Assembly (NCBI GenBank): GCA_047495785.1 | Contig: JBLDXI010000015.1 | Span: forward strand, 1,488,001 to 1,552,000 | DNA length: 64,000 nt | From: Lepidodermella squamata | Taxonomy: Eukaryota; Gastrotricha | Direction of reading: 5' to 3' | Shown: positions 35,686 to 46,600 of the stretch, in pieces | Layout of the letters: each line of letters begins with the position of its first letter | How positions within the stretch are numbered: the stretch's first letter is position 1 | Program-made: the position numbers and the translations under genes | Notes under the pieces: generated by a model | The model's database searches: none | What the model saw: the letters and a program-made list of their open reading frames with translations, nothing else | Told to the model about the DNA's origin: nothing

Positions 35686-37115
35686 TCACCTTGTCTTTAG
35701 TTCGCGCCGAATAGTGTCGAAAGCATCAACCAAATGGCAATAAATACATTGCTTATCTATCGAAGCAACTTCAGGTTTTTCGATAAGCGCCATTTTGAAA
35801 GGATGTAAAAATACAGCACCATCTGCATCGTACATTTCGTGGAGAGGCTTTAATCGATCTCCACCAGCCAACTGACCGGATCGGCCCATCCATTGCAGGC
35901 GGGAAGAGTTATCAAGCGTGACGGCTCGAATTATTGTTCCCACTGCCAGTTCCATGTATGTCCGATGCTTCGCGAATATTGCGAACAACTCTGAAACCAG
36001 TGGTACGTCCTGGCTTGGTACATAAAACATATCGACCCACATGTTGAAAATGCGCCTCTCGCCTGAAAGTACAAAAACTCTCTTAAACGCATGGCTGAAC
36101 CGAGGTAAATAATGCCCTCACCATGCGTCACGACAGAGAGATTCTTCAAAAAATCTGGAAATTTTTTCCCGGACTCTTCGAGGCTTGAAATCATAGATTG
36201 TTGATAGCTGTGCAAGTAACTCCACGGTTCTGGTTCTTTGCAGTCTATCGCGTTGTCGGAATTTTCGCCTTTGCATTTCGTCTTTCTATCGATATCATAA
36301 ATATATTGAGCCGGCCAAAAGAGCCAGTTGGCAGATAAGCTGAACTTGTCCCTTTTCATGTTCCACATATTGAAAATAAAATCGTCTGAAATATGAAGAA
36401 AGCCGTCGAGTTCTCGAGTAGCCACCATCTTTGAAATGTTTGGGAAAGTTTTCAAAACTATTGGAAAGCAATTGTAGAAGGTTTCGCCGGTCTTATCGTC
36501 CTGATTGGGCACCGAATCCCACTCAACAAAGGAAACATTTTCCAAATGAGCGTAGCGGCCGTTGTCGAAGTTTCGCAGCCGGTCCATTGCTGTTACGCAA
36601 TAAATAATTTTGTAGAACAATTTGTGGTACAACCGGAAGGATTTCGATATCGATTCGTAATGCGGTTTGTTCATAGAAATAATCAGTAAGACTTTGCTGA
36701 AGTTGAGCATTTCTTTCACCCGTGAGCAGTCGCGCATGAAATACGGAATGTTTCTCGATATCACAATGTTTTTGCAGTGCTTTTTGATTACTTCTTGATT
36801 ACTTTCGGTCCAGGTGCTGCAATCGGAATCCGGTGAAAGGAAAGCATCTTCTCCAGAGTAAACTCTGCTTCGATTCGCTATAAAGCCATACTGACTGGCC
36901 CAAGGCGTCGAGGGCGATTGAAGTAGGCTAGTTTTTAATGGATTGCAGAGATCAACCCTCGAAGTGAAGTAGTAGTAGGACGAAATCATAGCTGCGCAAA
37001 AAACGCATAGCGCAAAAAAGAGCAGCTTTGACGGCTGAATTAGCGAGGTGGTTGCGAAGCATTTACATCTCTCCACGAGTGCATCAATTAGAGACCGAAC
37101 ATTGGTTTGAGTCAT
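35686..37115 (-). CDS. STELLO/DUF288-like glycosyltransferase, copy C
   Basis: Exons 37115-36122 and 36062-35686 join to 456 residues. It has a longer cytosolic N-terminus (about 30 residues with two Cys) before the anchor LLFFALCVFCAAMISSYYYF. The core follows: SKVLLIISMNKPHYESI, YHKLFYKIIYCV, GFLHISDDFIFNMWNM, FWPAQYIYDIDRKTKCKG. The second exon repeats ERRIFNMWVDMFYV and IDKQCIYCHL. It is first in the transcribed order C-B-A, so if the three are co-transcribed its promoter drives all. Pairing of DD with the downstream Trp is retained in all copies, which suggests all are active. Function is inferred from family resemblance only. Confidence 0.7.
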
Positions 37116-38248
37116 GACTTATTCAATACAGGTGGGATTTTGATCGCAATTCCCGAATTTTGGGTGCGGCAGTTTACTGAAATTTCTCCAGTATCACAGG
37201 ATTTTATCGCTTTGTGGCCACCTTATCGCTACGATGCTAATTGTATAGGTCTTGTACAAGCGCGAGGAGTGATTTAGATAAAAGTGAGCTCCATATCAAA
37301 GCTGCGCTCCGGAAAACAACACAATTTTCCCCACAAGTGGGCGCTTTACAATGGCTATTGAGTAAACTGGGTGTGGTTGACTGCTTGGTGCAGTATAGGA
37401 GAAGGGAGTGTTTTTATTTACTTTTAATCTGTTAGCGCATTCTTTATTCTGCTATGACACTCCGTGCGGTAGTTCGGCAAACGTCAGCGTTCGAGACCGG
37501 ATCTACCGAAATGGGCAAATATTGAAAGAACGATTTTGTAGCTATTGATTTCGGATTATTTCACATTTTCAATGCACTCAGGCTCCAATGATCTGATCAA
37601 CCGTACTCTCCTATTAAAGTGCCTGAATGCCGAAAGCCCACAAGATCATTTGATTATCCGGACACAGGGTTATTTTAGGATGGGCAATTTTATTAGCTTG
37701 CCAAAGTTTTGCAGGGCTGTTGTATCAGCGCTTCACCACGTCAATTGTTCTCCTCAAAGCTGTGAGACCTGCAAATTCAAGAGCTCCGACTGCTGAGTTT
37801 CCGGCCCGCGCTTCCACGCCGTCATGAATATCCGGGCTAAGCATTTCCGTTGTATAAGTGTTGACAGATCACGCTACGCCCTCCTCCCTCTCCAAAACAC
37901 TTTCGCTATTTCTTCACTTTTATTCATATTCAAACTTTCATGACAAGTTATGCATTTCTGGTTGCTCGAAATTCAAATAAAAAATTGCTGTGGCAACAAC
38001 ATCAAGATATTTACAAATGAAGATGAACACATTTCGCCCAAAGCCGAGTATTGGCCTCAGATTAGAAGCAAACGTAAGGACTTGTTGGTTATTACTGATG
38101 AGTTCCGAATGTTTGAGATCATGATGAATGTGAGAAAATAAGTATCACAGAAAAAAAATCGACTTTAATAATATTATAACTCGTTATACAGCAACTTAAA
38201 AGTAAAAGAGCAAAAATTTTTGAAATCAGCTATCGATCAACAACTATA
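37116..38248. other. Spacer between divergent or tail-facing genes, nothing recognised
   Basis: This 1.1-kb stretch lies upstream of the glycosyltransferase array and downstream of KIF3B. Frames of up to 83 codons (37545-37796) show no known domain. It should contain the promoter of the array, but no element can be named. Confidence 0.4.
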
Positions 38249-40498
38249 TCAGCGCCTAGGGTTGAGAATTCCACGCGAAGTTGGAAAAGCAGCCGAGTCG
38301 TTGCTTTGAGCGCTGCCACGCGATGATTTCGCCGATTTTTTCGCCGAAGTCAAGTTCTGCCGCTGGCCACGACCACCCCGGCCTGGCGCGTCGATGTCAA
38401 GATCGCCTTCTTCATCGGCCAACGCTGCTTCAAGAGCAGCCTGCACCTGAGGAGCTATAACCGGGGCGTCGTAGTCGGACGTTGTTCTAGCTGGCATATC
38501 CAACTCCAACATCAAAATATTCTCGCGACGATATCGCGGGTTGGTCGAAACTGAAGCTGCAATGCGCGCGAATTCAGTAACTGGGAGTCGCTTGTTCGAA
38601 TCGGAAAAACGAGAAACGGCGGGTTTACCTCCCTCTGAGCCAGCGGGTTGAAGAACCCAGCTGTCCTCTTCCTCATTGAAAGTCGCCCGCTGTTTCAAAC
38701 GATCAATTTCCGTCGGCGGGATGAAGCTCTCCATCATCAACTGCTTCAGACGAAGTTCCCTGAGCAGCGCCTGTTGAGTTTGCTCCAACTCCTGCCGCTG
38801 TCTAGCATGTTCGCTGGCTAGATCTTGAAGTTCCTGTTTCGCAGCTTGGTGCTTCGCGAAGAGTTTTCGCAGTTTCTTGGTTTTCGACTCAACTTCTTGA
38901 GCGAGACTGGTGTAGGTTTCCTGCAGTTCTAATGCACTTTCCTCCTTTTGAAGGAGGGCTTGCTCTAACTCTCGCTCGCGTTGCTTCTGCTCTGCGATTT
39001 GGCGCTGCCTTTCGTTTAGCTCCCGCTCTTGTTGCGCAGTATGGTCGACTATATCCCGCCCTTCCCCGGCTGCTGTCCCTATCAACAATTTCGATTCCAT
39101 CGCTTTGATTTTCGCTGCTAGCTGGTTCGAGGCTTCTTGTTCCTCCTTCAATTTCCGTTTACGCTCATCAACTGCACCGAGTAACCGCTCTCGTTCACTA
39201 GCGATTAAAGAAGCGTCATTCATGATTGCAGCTTTCTCTTTCTCCAATTTAGCCTGTTGCTCTTTGGCGAATTCCTCCACGGCAGCTTCGTCATCTCCAG
39301 CCGGTCCATCATCTTCGTCGACATCTTCCATTTCACCAGTTTGAGGGTTCAACTTACGCCGTGGACCGCCGCCACCTTTCTCGGTGAGATGAGCCTTCAA
39401 ACGGGCGATCTCTTCCTGAAATTCACGCAATAAAGCGTCTTTTGGATCTTCGTTGATTTTCGGCGCGTTTTTGATCTGTTTCGCTCGACTTGCGTAACGA
39501 AGTGTTGAAAGCGTTTCTTCGTAATTGTAATTCGCAGGGCCGATATTAGCGACCATTACGGTTTTTGAGTTGCCACCGAGTGAGTCTTGAAGCAATCGGG
39601 TTAGTTTAGAATCTCGATACGGGATGTGGGTAGATTTCGCGTCAACCAAAGCACTGATAACGTTACCCAGAGCAGATAACGATAAATTGATTTTAGTAGC
39701 TTCTTTCAGACGCTCACCGGTTGCGCCGGTTTTAGCCTGGCGCTCGCTACCGGCTAAGTCGACAAGATTCAGCTTTCCAACTCTGATATGCTGCTTTCCA
39801 TCAGGTCCTTCTTCGCTGCATTCGACTGTAAGGATGAAGATGGCATGCGATCGGGAGGATTGCTCGTTCATGTTAGTTGCGCCAACTGCGCGATTCGAAT
39901 TGCCGATATTCATAACTTGGTCGAGCTCTTTTACACCTTTGGCAACAAAAGAGGATAAATCTTTTACATAGGTGCCCGTGTCTGGACGTTCCCTCAACTC
40001 CAATCGACGAGTTTGATCTCGAGCAAGTAAGTCTCGAACCTCTTCCTGGTAGATCTCCAGGTAGCTTGCCCGGACTAGATATTGCTGATTTCGAGAACCT
40101 GAAATGTGGTTGAAAATTTGTTCGAAAGAATTCGGAATGACACCTCGCTCCTCTGGCTTGTCCTTCACACCTTGCATAGTGTGGGTTTTACCGGTGCCAG
40201 TTTGACCGTAAGCGAATATGGTAGCGTTAAATCCATCAAGGCAACTTTGAACCAGGGAGCTGAATGTTTCGTCGTATAAATCGCGCTGCTTAGAGTTCCA
40301 ATCGTAAACAGCATCATATGTAAAAGTCTTCGGCATTTCGCCAGCACCAACAGCCGGATTCCTCAACTCGACCAGGCCTTTACGGGCGTCCATTTCGACA
40401 ATTCGCTCGTGACCAGCTTCGATTTCGCCTTTTGATAGTGGCCGGCATCTTACAATGACTCGCACGCACTCCGTTTTACTTGAAGCCGGCAGAGCCAT
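38249..40498 (-). CDS. KIF3B: Kinesin-2 motor subunit, KIF3B type
   Basis: One uninterrupted frame of 749 residues encodes a plus-end microtubule motor that works as a heterodimer with a KIF3A-type partner and KAP, chiefly in intraflagellar transport. The motor domain covers about residues 9-345: P-loop GQTGTGKT at 98-105, switch I SSRSH at 214-218, switch II DLAGSE at 247-252, and the neck-linker region ends near [26 protein letters not shown] is characteristic of kinesin-2. It is followed by an acidic stretch ([14 protein letters not shown]) and a coiled coil to about residue 590. The tail is basic and Gly/Arg-rich. [10 protein letters not shown] and [16 protein letters not shown] favour KIF3B (KRP95, nematode klp-11) over KIF3A. 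The length agrees with the family. The lack of introns is unlike its neighbours. Confidence 0.93.
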   Translation of the reverse strand: MALPASSKTECVRVIVRCRPLSKGEIEAGHERIVEMDARKGLVELRNPAVGAGEMPKTFTYDAVYDWNSKQRDLYDETFSSLVQSCLDGFNATIFAYGQTGTGKTHTMQGVKDKPEERGVIPNSFEQIFNHISGSRNQQYLVRASYLEIYQEEVRDLLARDQTRRLELRERPDTGTYVKDLSSFVAKGVKELDQVMNIGNSNRAVGATNMNEQSSRSHAIFILTVECSEEGPDGKQHIRVGKLNLVDLAGSERQAKTGATGERLKEATKINLSLSALGNVISALVDAKSTHIPYRDSKLTRLLQDSLGGNSKTVMVANIGPANYNYEETLSTLRYASRAKQIKNAPKINEDPKDALLREFQEEIARLKAHLTEKGGGGPRRKLNPQTGEMEDVDEDDGPAGDDEAAVEEFAKEQQAKLEKEKAAIMNDASLIASERERLLGAVDERKRKLKEEQEASNQLAAKIKAMESKLLIGTAAGEGRDIVDHTAQQERELNERQRQIAEQKQRERELEQALLQKEESALELQETYTSLAQEVESKTKKLRKLFAKHQAAKQELQDLASEHARQRQELEQTQQALLRELRLKQLMMESFIPPTEIDRLKQRATFNEEEDSWVLQPAGSEGGKPAVSRFSDSNKRLPVTEFARIAASVSTNPRYRRENILMLELDMPARTTSDYDAPVIAPQVQAALEAALADEEGDLDIDAPGRGGRGQRQNLTSAKKSAKSSRGSAQSNDSAAFPTSRGILNPRR

Positions 40499-40606
40499 GA
40501 TTTAATAAAAACTCCCCTACAAAACAGCAAGGCATAGTTATATCAAATAGATTCAGTCCATCGCCGATAGTATGCAAAGAAATAATTGTCGCCTCAAACC
40601 TCAACA

Positions 40607-40902
40607 GGCACGGTGGCTCAGTTGGGTCGTTGAGCTGCTGTGTATCCGAGGGGATATCGCTCGGGACTGGGTTCAAGTCCTAGTGACGGAACCAGGATCG
40701 AGTCCCCCTAGGCCCCGCGGTGGTTTTACCAATCCATCGCGTTACAAAATAGAAAATTGGGAGACTGGGAGTGTCAGCTAGACTGCACCAGTCAAATCCC
40801 GTCATACGGAAATCTTACTCACTTACGATAAGACCTAGGGCTAGAGTAAGTGGCATGCTTCTAGCCCTCAAAGCTCGCTTTGAAACATAAATTATTATTA
40901 TA
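40607..40902 (+). repeat. tRNA-derived SINE
   Basis: The head is tRNA-like, with an A box TGGCTCAGTTGG at 40614-40625 and a B box GGTTCAAGTCC at 40670-40680, the spacing of a Pol III promoter. A tRNA-unrelated body follows (GGTTTTACCAATCCATCGCG) and the 3' end is a short ATT repeat at about 40889-40902, as in SINEs mobilised by RTE-like LINEs. It is not a functional tRNA: the cloverleaf arms do not pair. Confidence 0.75.
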
Positions 40903-41965
40903 AACTGTTCAGTTAAAATGAGCGATTACAAGCAATTGGGAATGTAAGAAAAGATTTCTGCTGTAGAGTGAGAAAAGAACTGACTTAGAGAAGATCTGAG
41001 TAAATATTCTCGAAAGAGCATATCAATATTCAAGCACATTGAACATTTGTCTCAGATTAACTTCTTTCCGTCAGGGCTACTCTAATTAGTGATTGCTTCC
41101 ATTTTCTCAGCCTGTAGCTTGTCGCAAGTGCTCCTTGTAAGTAGCGCTAAAATTAAGCAATTTGAGATTTGAGATGATGATATCACAAACGAGCTGCTGT
41201 ATTTATGATTTAGCTATTGCATAATCTCAATTCTATCAAGCCTTTTCGAGCATCCATTTCGACAATTCGCTCGCGCCCGGTTTCGATCTCGCCTTTTGAT
41301 AACGCTCGACATCTAACAACGACTCACACTCACTCTGTTACTCTAATAGCGGGTGGCGCAACGATGAAAAGACTTTATGGCTACGCTAAAATGTGAGTTT
41401 TACCAGGAACCCGATGTCTCAGACGCCAGACGAATGTGTGTGAAGCGTAAAGCTACCCCTATTTGCAGGTATTTTCGATTTTCATGGGTTGAGCGTCCGT
41501 AGCAATATCAAGGCATATGAATTTTAGAAATTCACACGATTTGTGTTATTTTGGTTGATACAGTTTCAATAAAATAATCAATGGGAATAATGGTATATGA
41601 ATTTTGAGATTTTGAAAATTCTTTTGGCGCCCAATGTTGTCCGAGCTTGATAGCGTCGTCAGCTCGCTTTAGCGTAGCAGGTGCAGGTGTGGCACCAGCA
41701 TTTGCGAATTGCATGCGTGCTTCTTCAAGACCTCGATACTCAGACGGACAACTGATTGCAGCATATGGCGTTCTGCTTTAATTGACTTGATTCGAGACAA
41801 TTTTTTAGGGTAAATATCCATCAGTGCTATCTTTACCTGGTTCCTGCGCATCCTTCATTTGATCCGTAATCATGTCTTCTCATTACCCATTACTAAGTTA
41901 TCCTCTAGTTCATCTCGTTGTCATAGTTCATATTTTTATTTAGTTGCTTTTGTGTAAGCTTTGCT
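40903..41965. other. Intergenic region upstream of PEX5
   Basis: Apart from the KIF3B fragment at 41225-41340 I see no gene. The last 150 bases before 41966 should contain the PEX5 promoter; no element is distinct. Confidence 0.4.
41225..41340 (-). pseudogene. Decayed copy of the KIF3B 5' coding region
   Basis: These 116 bases match codons about 9-47 of the KIF3B gene (40358-40474) on the same strand. Read in that frame they give VVVRCRALSKGEIE, then [17 protein letters not shown], with two stop codons near the start and several substitutions. The copy begins within codons and is flanked by unrelated sequence. It lies 0.7 kb upstream of the true gene. Confidence 0.88.
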
Positions 41966-43588
41966 ATGTCGGGTGGATTCGGCCTATTCGACGCCGAGTG
42001 CGCCGATGAAAGTGCCGGAACACGCCTTGGTGCGAGGTTTGGCTTGAATAGAGACCAAGCCCTGCACGAACATGAAAGATCAGGCAGAGCTGGTCACCTT
42101 CAACCTGCGACTTTTAACATGGCTCAACTGCTGAATCAGATTAATGGTGTTGAGCCAACTCAGCAAATGCATCCTCAACCGCCGTTACCTCATCGACCAC
42201 CGCAGAATGAAGCATCAAACATCGACCCGTCATCTTTGATGATGGAAGCTGCCGCTTACCCAGCTCCAACACAATTCATGCCAATGCCACATTTCATGCC
42301 ATTTGGGCAGGCTATTGATTTCCACTATGCAAATACAATGATGCCCCCCATGCCGCTGGGACCTGCTGAAGACCGGCAAGTAGCTGACGCTTGGGATGAT
42401 AGGTTAATGAGTTTGAGCTGGCACGAAGCGATAGCTAATCGAGGAGGAGATGTACCACCCCCTTCGGATTTAGCTGAAATGCCGTGGGAGGAAGTCAGAA
42501 GCGAACTCGAGAGTCATGATGCTATATCATCCGAGTTCTGGTCTGAACAGCTGAGATTTGGTGTTCAACGGCGCCAGCAACTTGAATACGAGTTCGAATT
42601 CCCAGCGCATGAAGACGAAACTATGCACGACGCCGCGTGGGCATTGGCGGAGGGCCTGAAAGCGCTAGCCGCCGGTGACGTTCCTACCGCTGTTTTTCTG
42701 CTGGAAACGTCGGTACGGGCTGATCCAACCAACGCAGAAGCCTGGTATCAACTCGGAACTGCACAGCAGCTGAATGAAAATGACAAGGCTGCTATTTCGG
42801 CTCTACAAAAATGCCTCACTCTGGACGCCAAGCACCCATTAGCTCGCATAGCCTTAGCAGCATCATTCACCAACGAACTTCGTAGAGCTGACGCGTTAAT
42901 TTCTTTGGCTGAGTGGACTGATCTGTATATTAATGATGACGATGGAGACGCTGTTCAACGAAGGCAAAGATGGGAGGCGATGGGTGATTATGGTGGTTAT
43001 ACATTCCAACAACAACTCTTCGCCGAGGCTGAGTCGCGATTACTCAAAATTCTCGAATCTAACCCTGCAGAAGATGTTGTAGCCAATGTCGAGTCAGCTC
43101 TCGGAATTCTGTATAATATTAGCGAAGATTACGAAAAGGCAGCTTCTCACTTCGAGCGTGCAATAATATGCCGGCCTGAAGATGCTGTGTTATACAATCG
43201 CTTAGGTGCAAGTTTGGCGAATGGTGATCGAAACGCAGAGGCGATCGCCGCTTATTGCCGAGCCCTTGAACTATCACCTGGGCTTCTTCGAACCCGGTAT
43301 AATCTCGGAATCGCCTCAAGCAATATGCATGCTTACAAGGAGGCTGTTCAGCACTTCCTGTCTGTTTTGAACAAGCAAAGTGACACAAGATCGGCGTTTG
43401 TTCCGATACCACCTCCAAGTAGCACTGCCTCGGGCGGTTTAACTCGATCAGGGGCATCCACTTCCGTCTGGGCGAGTCTTCGCATGGCCTTCCTAGCGAT
43501 GGATCGACGCGATTTATATGATTTAGCCCTCGATCAAAAGCTAGAAGAGTTGAATCAAGCGCTTTCTTCCATTCCGAAAGATGATTGA
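41966..43588 (+). CDS. PEX5: Peroxisomal targeting signal 1 receptor PEX5
   Basis: A single exon of 540 residues encodes the cycling receptor that binds C-terminal SKL-type signals and delivers enzymes to peroxisomes. The N-terminus has the conserved cysteine (C12 in FDAECADESAGTRLGARF), the mono-ubiquitination site used for export. A Pro/Met-rich disordered stretch (residues 60-135) is followed by tryptophans W143, W152, W174 and W192 in a region where other PEX5 proteins carry WxxxF/Y repeats for PEX13/PEX14; here the motifs are degenerate. TPR repeats fill about residues 215-530 (DPTNAEAWYQLGTAQQLNEN, CRPEDAVLYNRLGASLANGD, SPGLLRTRYNLGIASSNM). The size is usual for an invertebrate short isoform without the PEX7-binding insert. 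DPP8/9 starts 80 bases downstream. Confidence 0.93.
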   Translation: MSGGFGLFDAECADESAGTRLGARFGLNRDQALHEHERSGRAGHLQPATFNMAQLLNQINGVEPTQQMHPQPPLPHRPPQNEASNIDPSSLMMEAAAYPAPTQFMPMPHFMPFGQAIDFHYANTMMPPMPLGPAEDRQVADAWDDRLMSLSWHEAIANRGGDVPPPSDLAEMPWEEVRSELESHDAISSEFWSEQLRFGVQRRQQLEYEFEFPAHEDETMHDAAWALAEGLKALAAGDVPTAVFLLETSVRADPTNAEAWYQLGTAQQLNENDKAAISALQKCLTLDAKHPLARIALAASFTNELRRADALISLAEWTDLYINDDDGDAVQRRQRWEAMGDYGGYTFQQQLFAEAESRLLKILESNPAEDVVANVESALGILYNISEDYEKAASHFERAIICRPEDAVLYNRLGASLANGDRNAEAIAAYCRALELSPGLLRTRYNLGIASSNMHAYKEAVQHFLSVLNKQSDTRSAFVPIPPPSSTASGGLTRSGASTSVWASLRMAFLAMDRRDLYDLALDQKLEELNQALSSIPKDD

Positions 43589-43668
43589 AAAAATATAGAT
43601 TTCTTGTTATTGATTAAATAATTTATTGATTATTTCTCTGCGTTTCTCGATAGGCTTGTTGATTTTTA

Positions 43669-46600
43669 ATGATGATGGCTACTCCAACAGCGCCGACTTG
43701 GTCCGTTTGTTACAAATTGGTGAAAGAGTCGCGAGTATTACAACAACAAGCGACTAAACGTCTACCCCATGACTTCATTTTTACTCAAAAAGATGAACAA
43801 TTAATGAGGTTTGTTTTCGAAATTTCTTGAATATTTAAATCATTTTGCTTGGTTTAGGATGTATTTTCTTGCCGAAGTTCCTGGCCGTACCGATGATACA
43901 ATTTATTGGTGTGATGTACCGTTATCATCTCTACCGAGTATGATCATCGACCCAGCCCAGGCGCTGTCTGGAGTTTTGCGGAATATCGAAGCTTACCGGT
44001 TAATCGAGGCAAAAGACGCTAAATTACTTCTCGGCCAACCGACCCGTGAAGAGCAGCTACTCCGAGAACGGCAGAGAATCGTCGCGTACGGCATAACTTC
44101 GTATGAACACGACGCGAATTCTGGTCGAATCGTATTCCCAGCCGCCGGTCAGCTCTACTCAATTATCGACCATCGCGATTTTCAAGACGGCGTTCTCTCC
44201 AGCCCGGTTTTACCCGAAGAAGTTGCATTGCCGAGGGGTGACCATCTAGCAGGTTCAGCGGCCATGTGCCCGGCCATCTGCCCCGCTGATGGCAATTTTG
44301 TTGCGTTTGTGCAAAATAAAAACGTCTACGTATCCTCTCGATACAACAACACGGTTCATCAACTCACCTTTGAAAGTAAGTTGAAAACTTGAAATTTCAG
44401 GAATTTGTTTCTTGAAAAATTCTTGAAACTTGCCTAATTTATTGATTAATTAGAGATTAAAATTCATTATAATAAAATAATTTTTTCAGATGGCGCTGCT
44501 GACCGCTCTGCTGGTACTCCGTCTTACATAATTCAGGAAGAATTCGACCGATACTGCGGCATGTGGTGGAACCCGGCGAAACACGGCGAGTCGTTGTACC
44601 TGATGTACGAAGTGGTTGATGAAAGTACGGTGGAACTCGTCAACCTACCGTCGCACAGCGCCGATTTCGTGCCACGCTCTGAGCCATTCCGTTTCGCGCG
44701 AGCCGGAACGCCAAACGCTGTTAGCGAACTTCGCCTGTGCCAAATTAGCGGCGATATTTCGCTAGCATGCGCTGAAAACGTCAACCAAAGCCAACATTTC
44801 GCTATTCGGCATTTCAAACTCGCGCGGCCGCTTCAAGAAATCTACCCGGAATTTGAATATTTAATTCGCGCTGGTTGGGCTAATGAAAAATTGTAAGTCT
44901 TGTTAAAATTAAGGCGGAATTTTTGAAATGATGATTTGCTAGCATTATTTCAAGGCCTTGATACTCCCGATTCTTATGAATCGGTGAAATCATTTAATAG
45001 GCCTTGGGAATTGATGAAAAATCTTCTCGCTGATTGATTTATATCCACATTGAATTTTCCAATTTTTATCTGAATTTTTTTAAATATTTTAATTTTTAAT
45101 TCCAGCGCATATTGCGTGGTTATGAACCGTTTGCAGACTGAAATGAAGATTTTCCTCTTGCCACTCGATTATTTCGTGCCATTTGACGAGAAAAATGGTC
45201 GACCGTGTAACAACGGGAATGGCCATCACGCTCAATGCAATGCTATTCAATTGTACTCGGAAACGTCTGCGTTTTGGGTGAAAAGCACTGACGCGTACAA
45301 ATTTTTGTCGATTTCGCCTTGTGGCGGTAACCCACAGCAATTTACGGCTAAATTCATTTGGTCGAGCGAGCGCTTCACCGGTTTTAATCACTTGTACTTC
45401 AACGAGGTGATTTTCGACCTGGCCGGTAATATTTTCAGCACATGGGAGTGCGATATCAGCGATGGCCAGAGTTGTTTGGGCGATTTTGAAATTCGAGTCT
45501 CGCCCCCGATGCCGATAAATCCGAACGAGCCGAATGGTCGGAAACACCGTGTCGTTTGCTTCTGTGCCACTGGACCTAGCCCGATTGAATCGCATCTATT
45601 CGCTGTTGGCATCGACGATAACGCGAATAGCACGGGAACTTCGTTGATGACGACTCGTTGCTATCGCTTGACTCAATCCGGTTACTATCATTCCGTTGAA
45701 GTTGCTGATGTAAGTTGATTTTCGTCAAATTTCAAAATTATTTTTCGTTTTCTTGGAATTTTTAATGTCAATTTACAGACGTTTTTCGCAGAAATTAACT
45801 ATCCCAAATTTGTTAAAGGCAATAAAAAAACTATTTTCCCACCCAGGATCGTGCAATTTCTTCGTTTATTTAGCGTCTAAGTCAATACGTTGTTATAATA
45901 TTCACTCGGAATTTTTATGATAGCATTTTAATGTTCTCGGCGAGCTGTCTAGGCGGTGAGTTCGCGCTCATGCGTCCTGAATTTCGAGCAAATTAGGAGA
46001 ATATTTGACGCCTAGAAGTGTTACAGCGGCTGTCTGTTAAATTTTAATTGACCCTAATTTCACTCGAGTAAGTGCTAAAATGAATAAAATAGCAATAAAT
46101 AAACTTTTTGTCAAAGGATTCTCCCGTGAATTTTATGGATCGGAGATTATAGGAAAATTTTATTGATTTATTGAAAGGTTCTTTTCATAGAGAAATCTGA
46201 GACTCATTTTGTTGCGCCTTACGATTTTAACTGAAGTTATTCGAGTACTAGGCAGCAATTTTTTCGAGATGATTTCGACCGTTCACAAAGGAAGAGCAGG
46301 GTTCTCAAAATTTTCGAGAAAAGGAGATTTTTATGCTGCTATGAAGTAGATGTCAAACGATATCAATAAATTGATCGGATTTTTTGTTACTAACGTGACT
46401 TCGAAGTTTTTTAGCGGAAAATTTGAATCTCAAATATTGGTCAACAAATTCAAATTTCTCGCACGTCTTATTACATCTTTGAAAGCGATGTTCATTTTCG
46501 CTGTAAACAAAGAAACTTTTATATACCTACGTTATATAAATGAAGAAAGGCCTGAGAAGTGATAGTCCTGAGTAAAAAGTGGGAAATATATGGATCTCAT

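Noticed and set aside
38080-38125. Hammerhead-like CTGATGAGTTCCG
   Set aside because: The required CGAAA partner is missing and helix II does not close.
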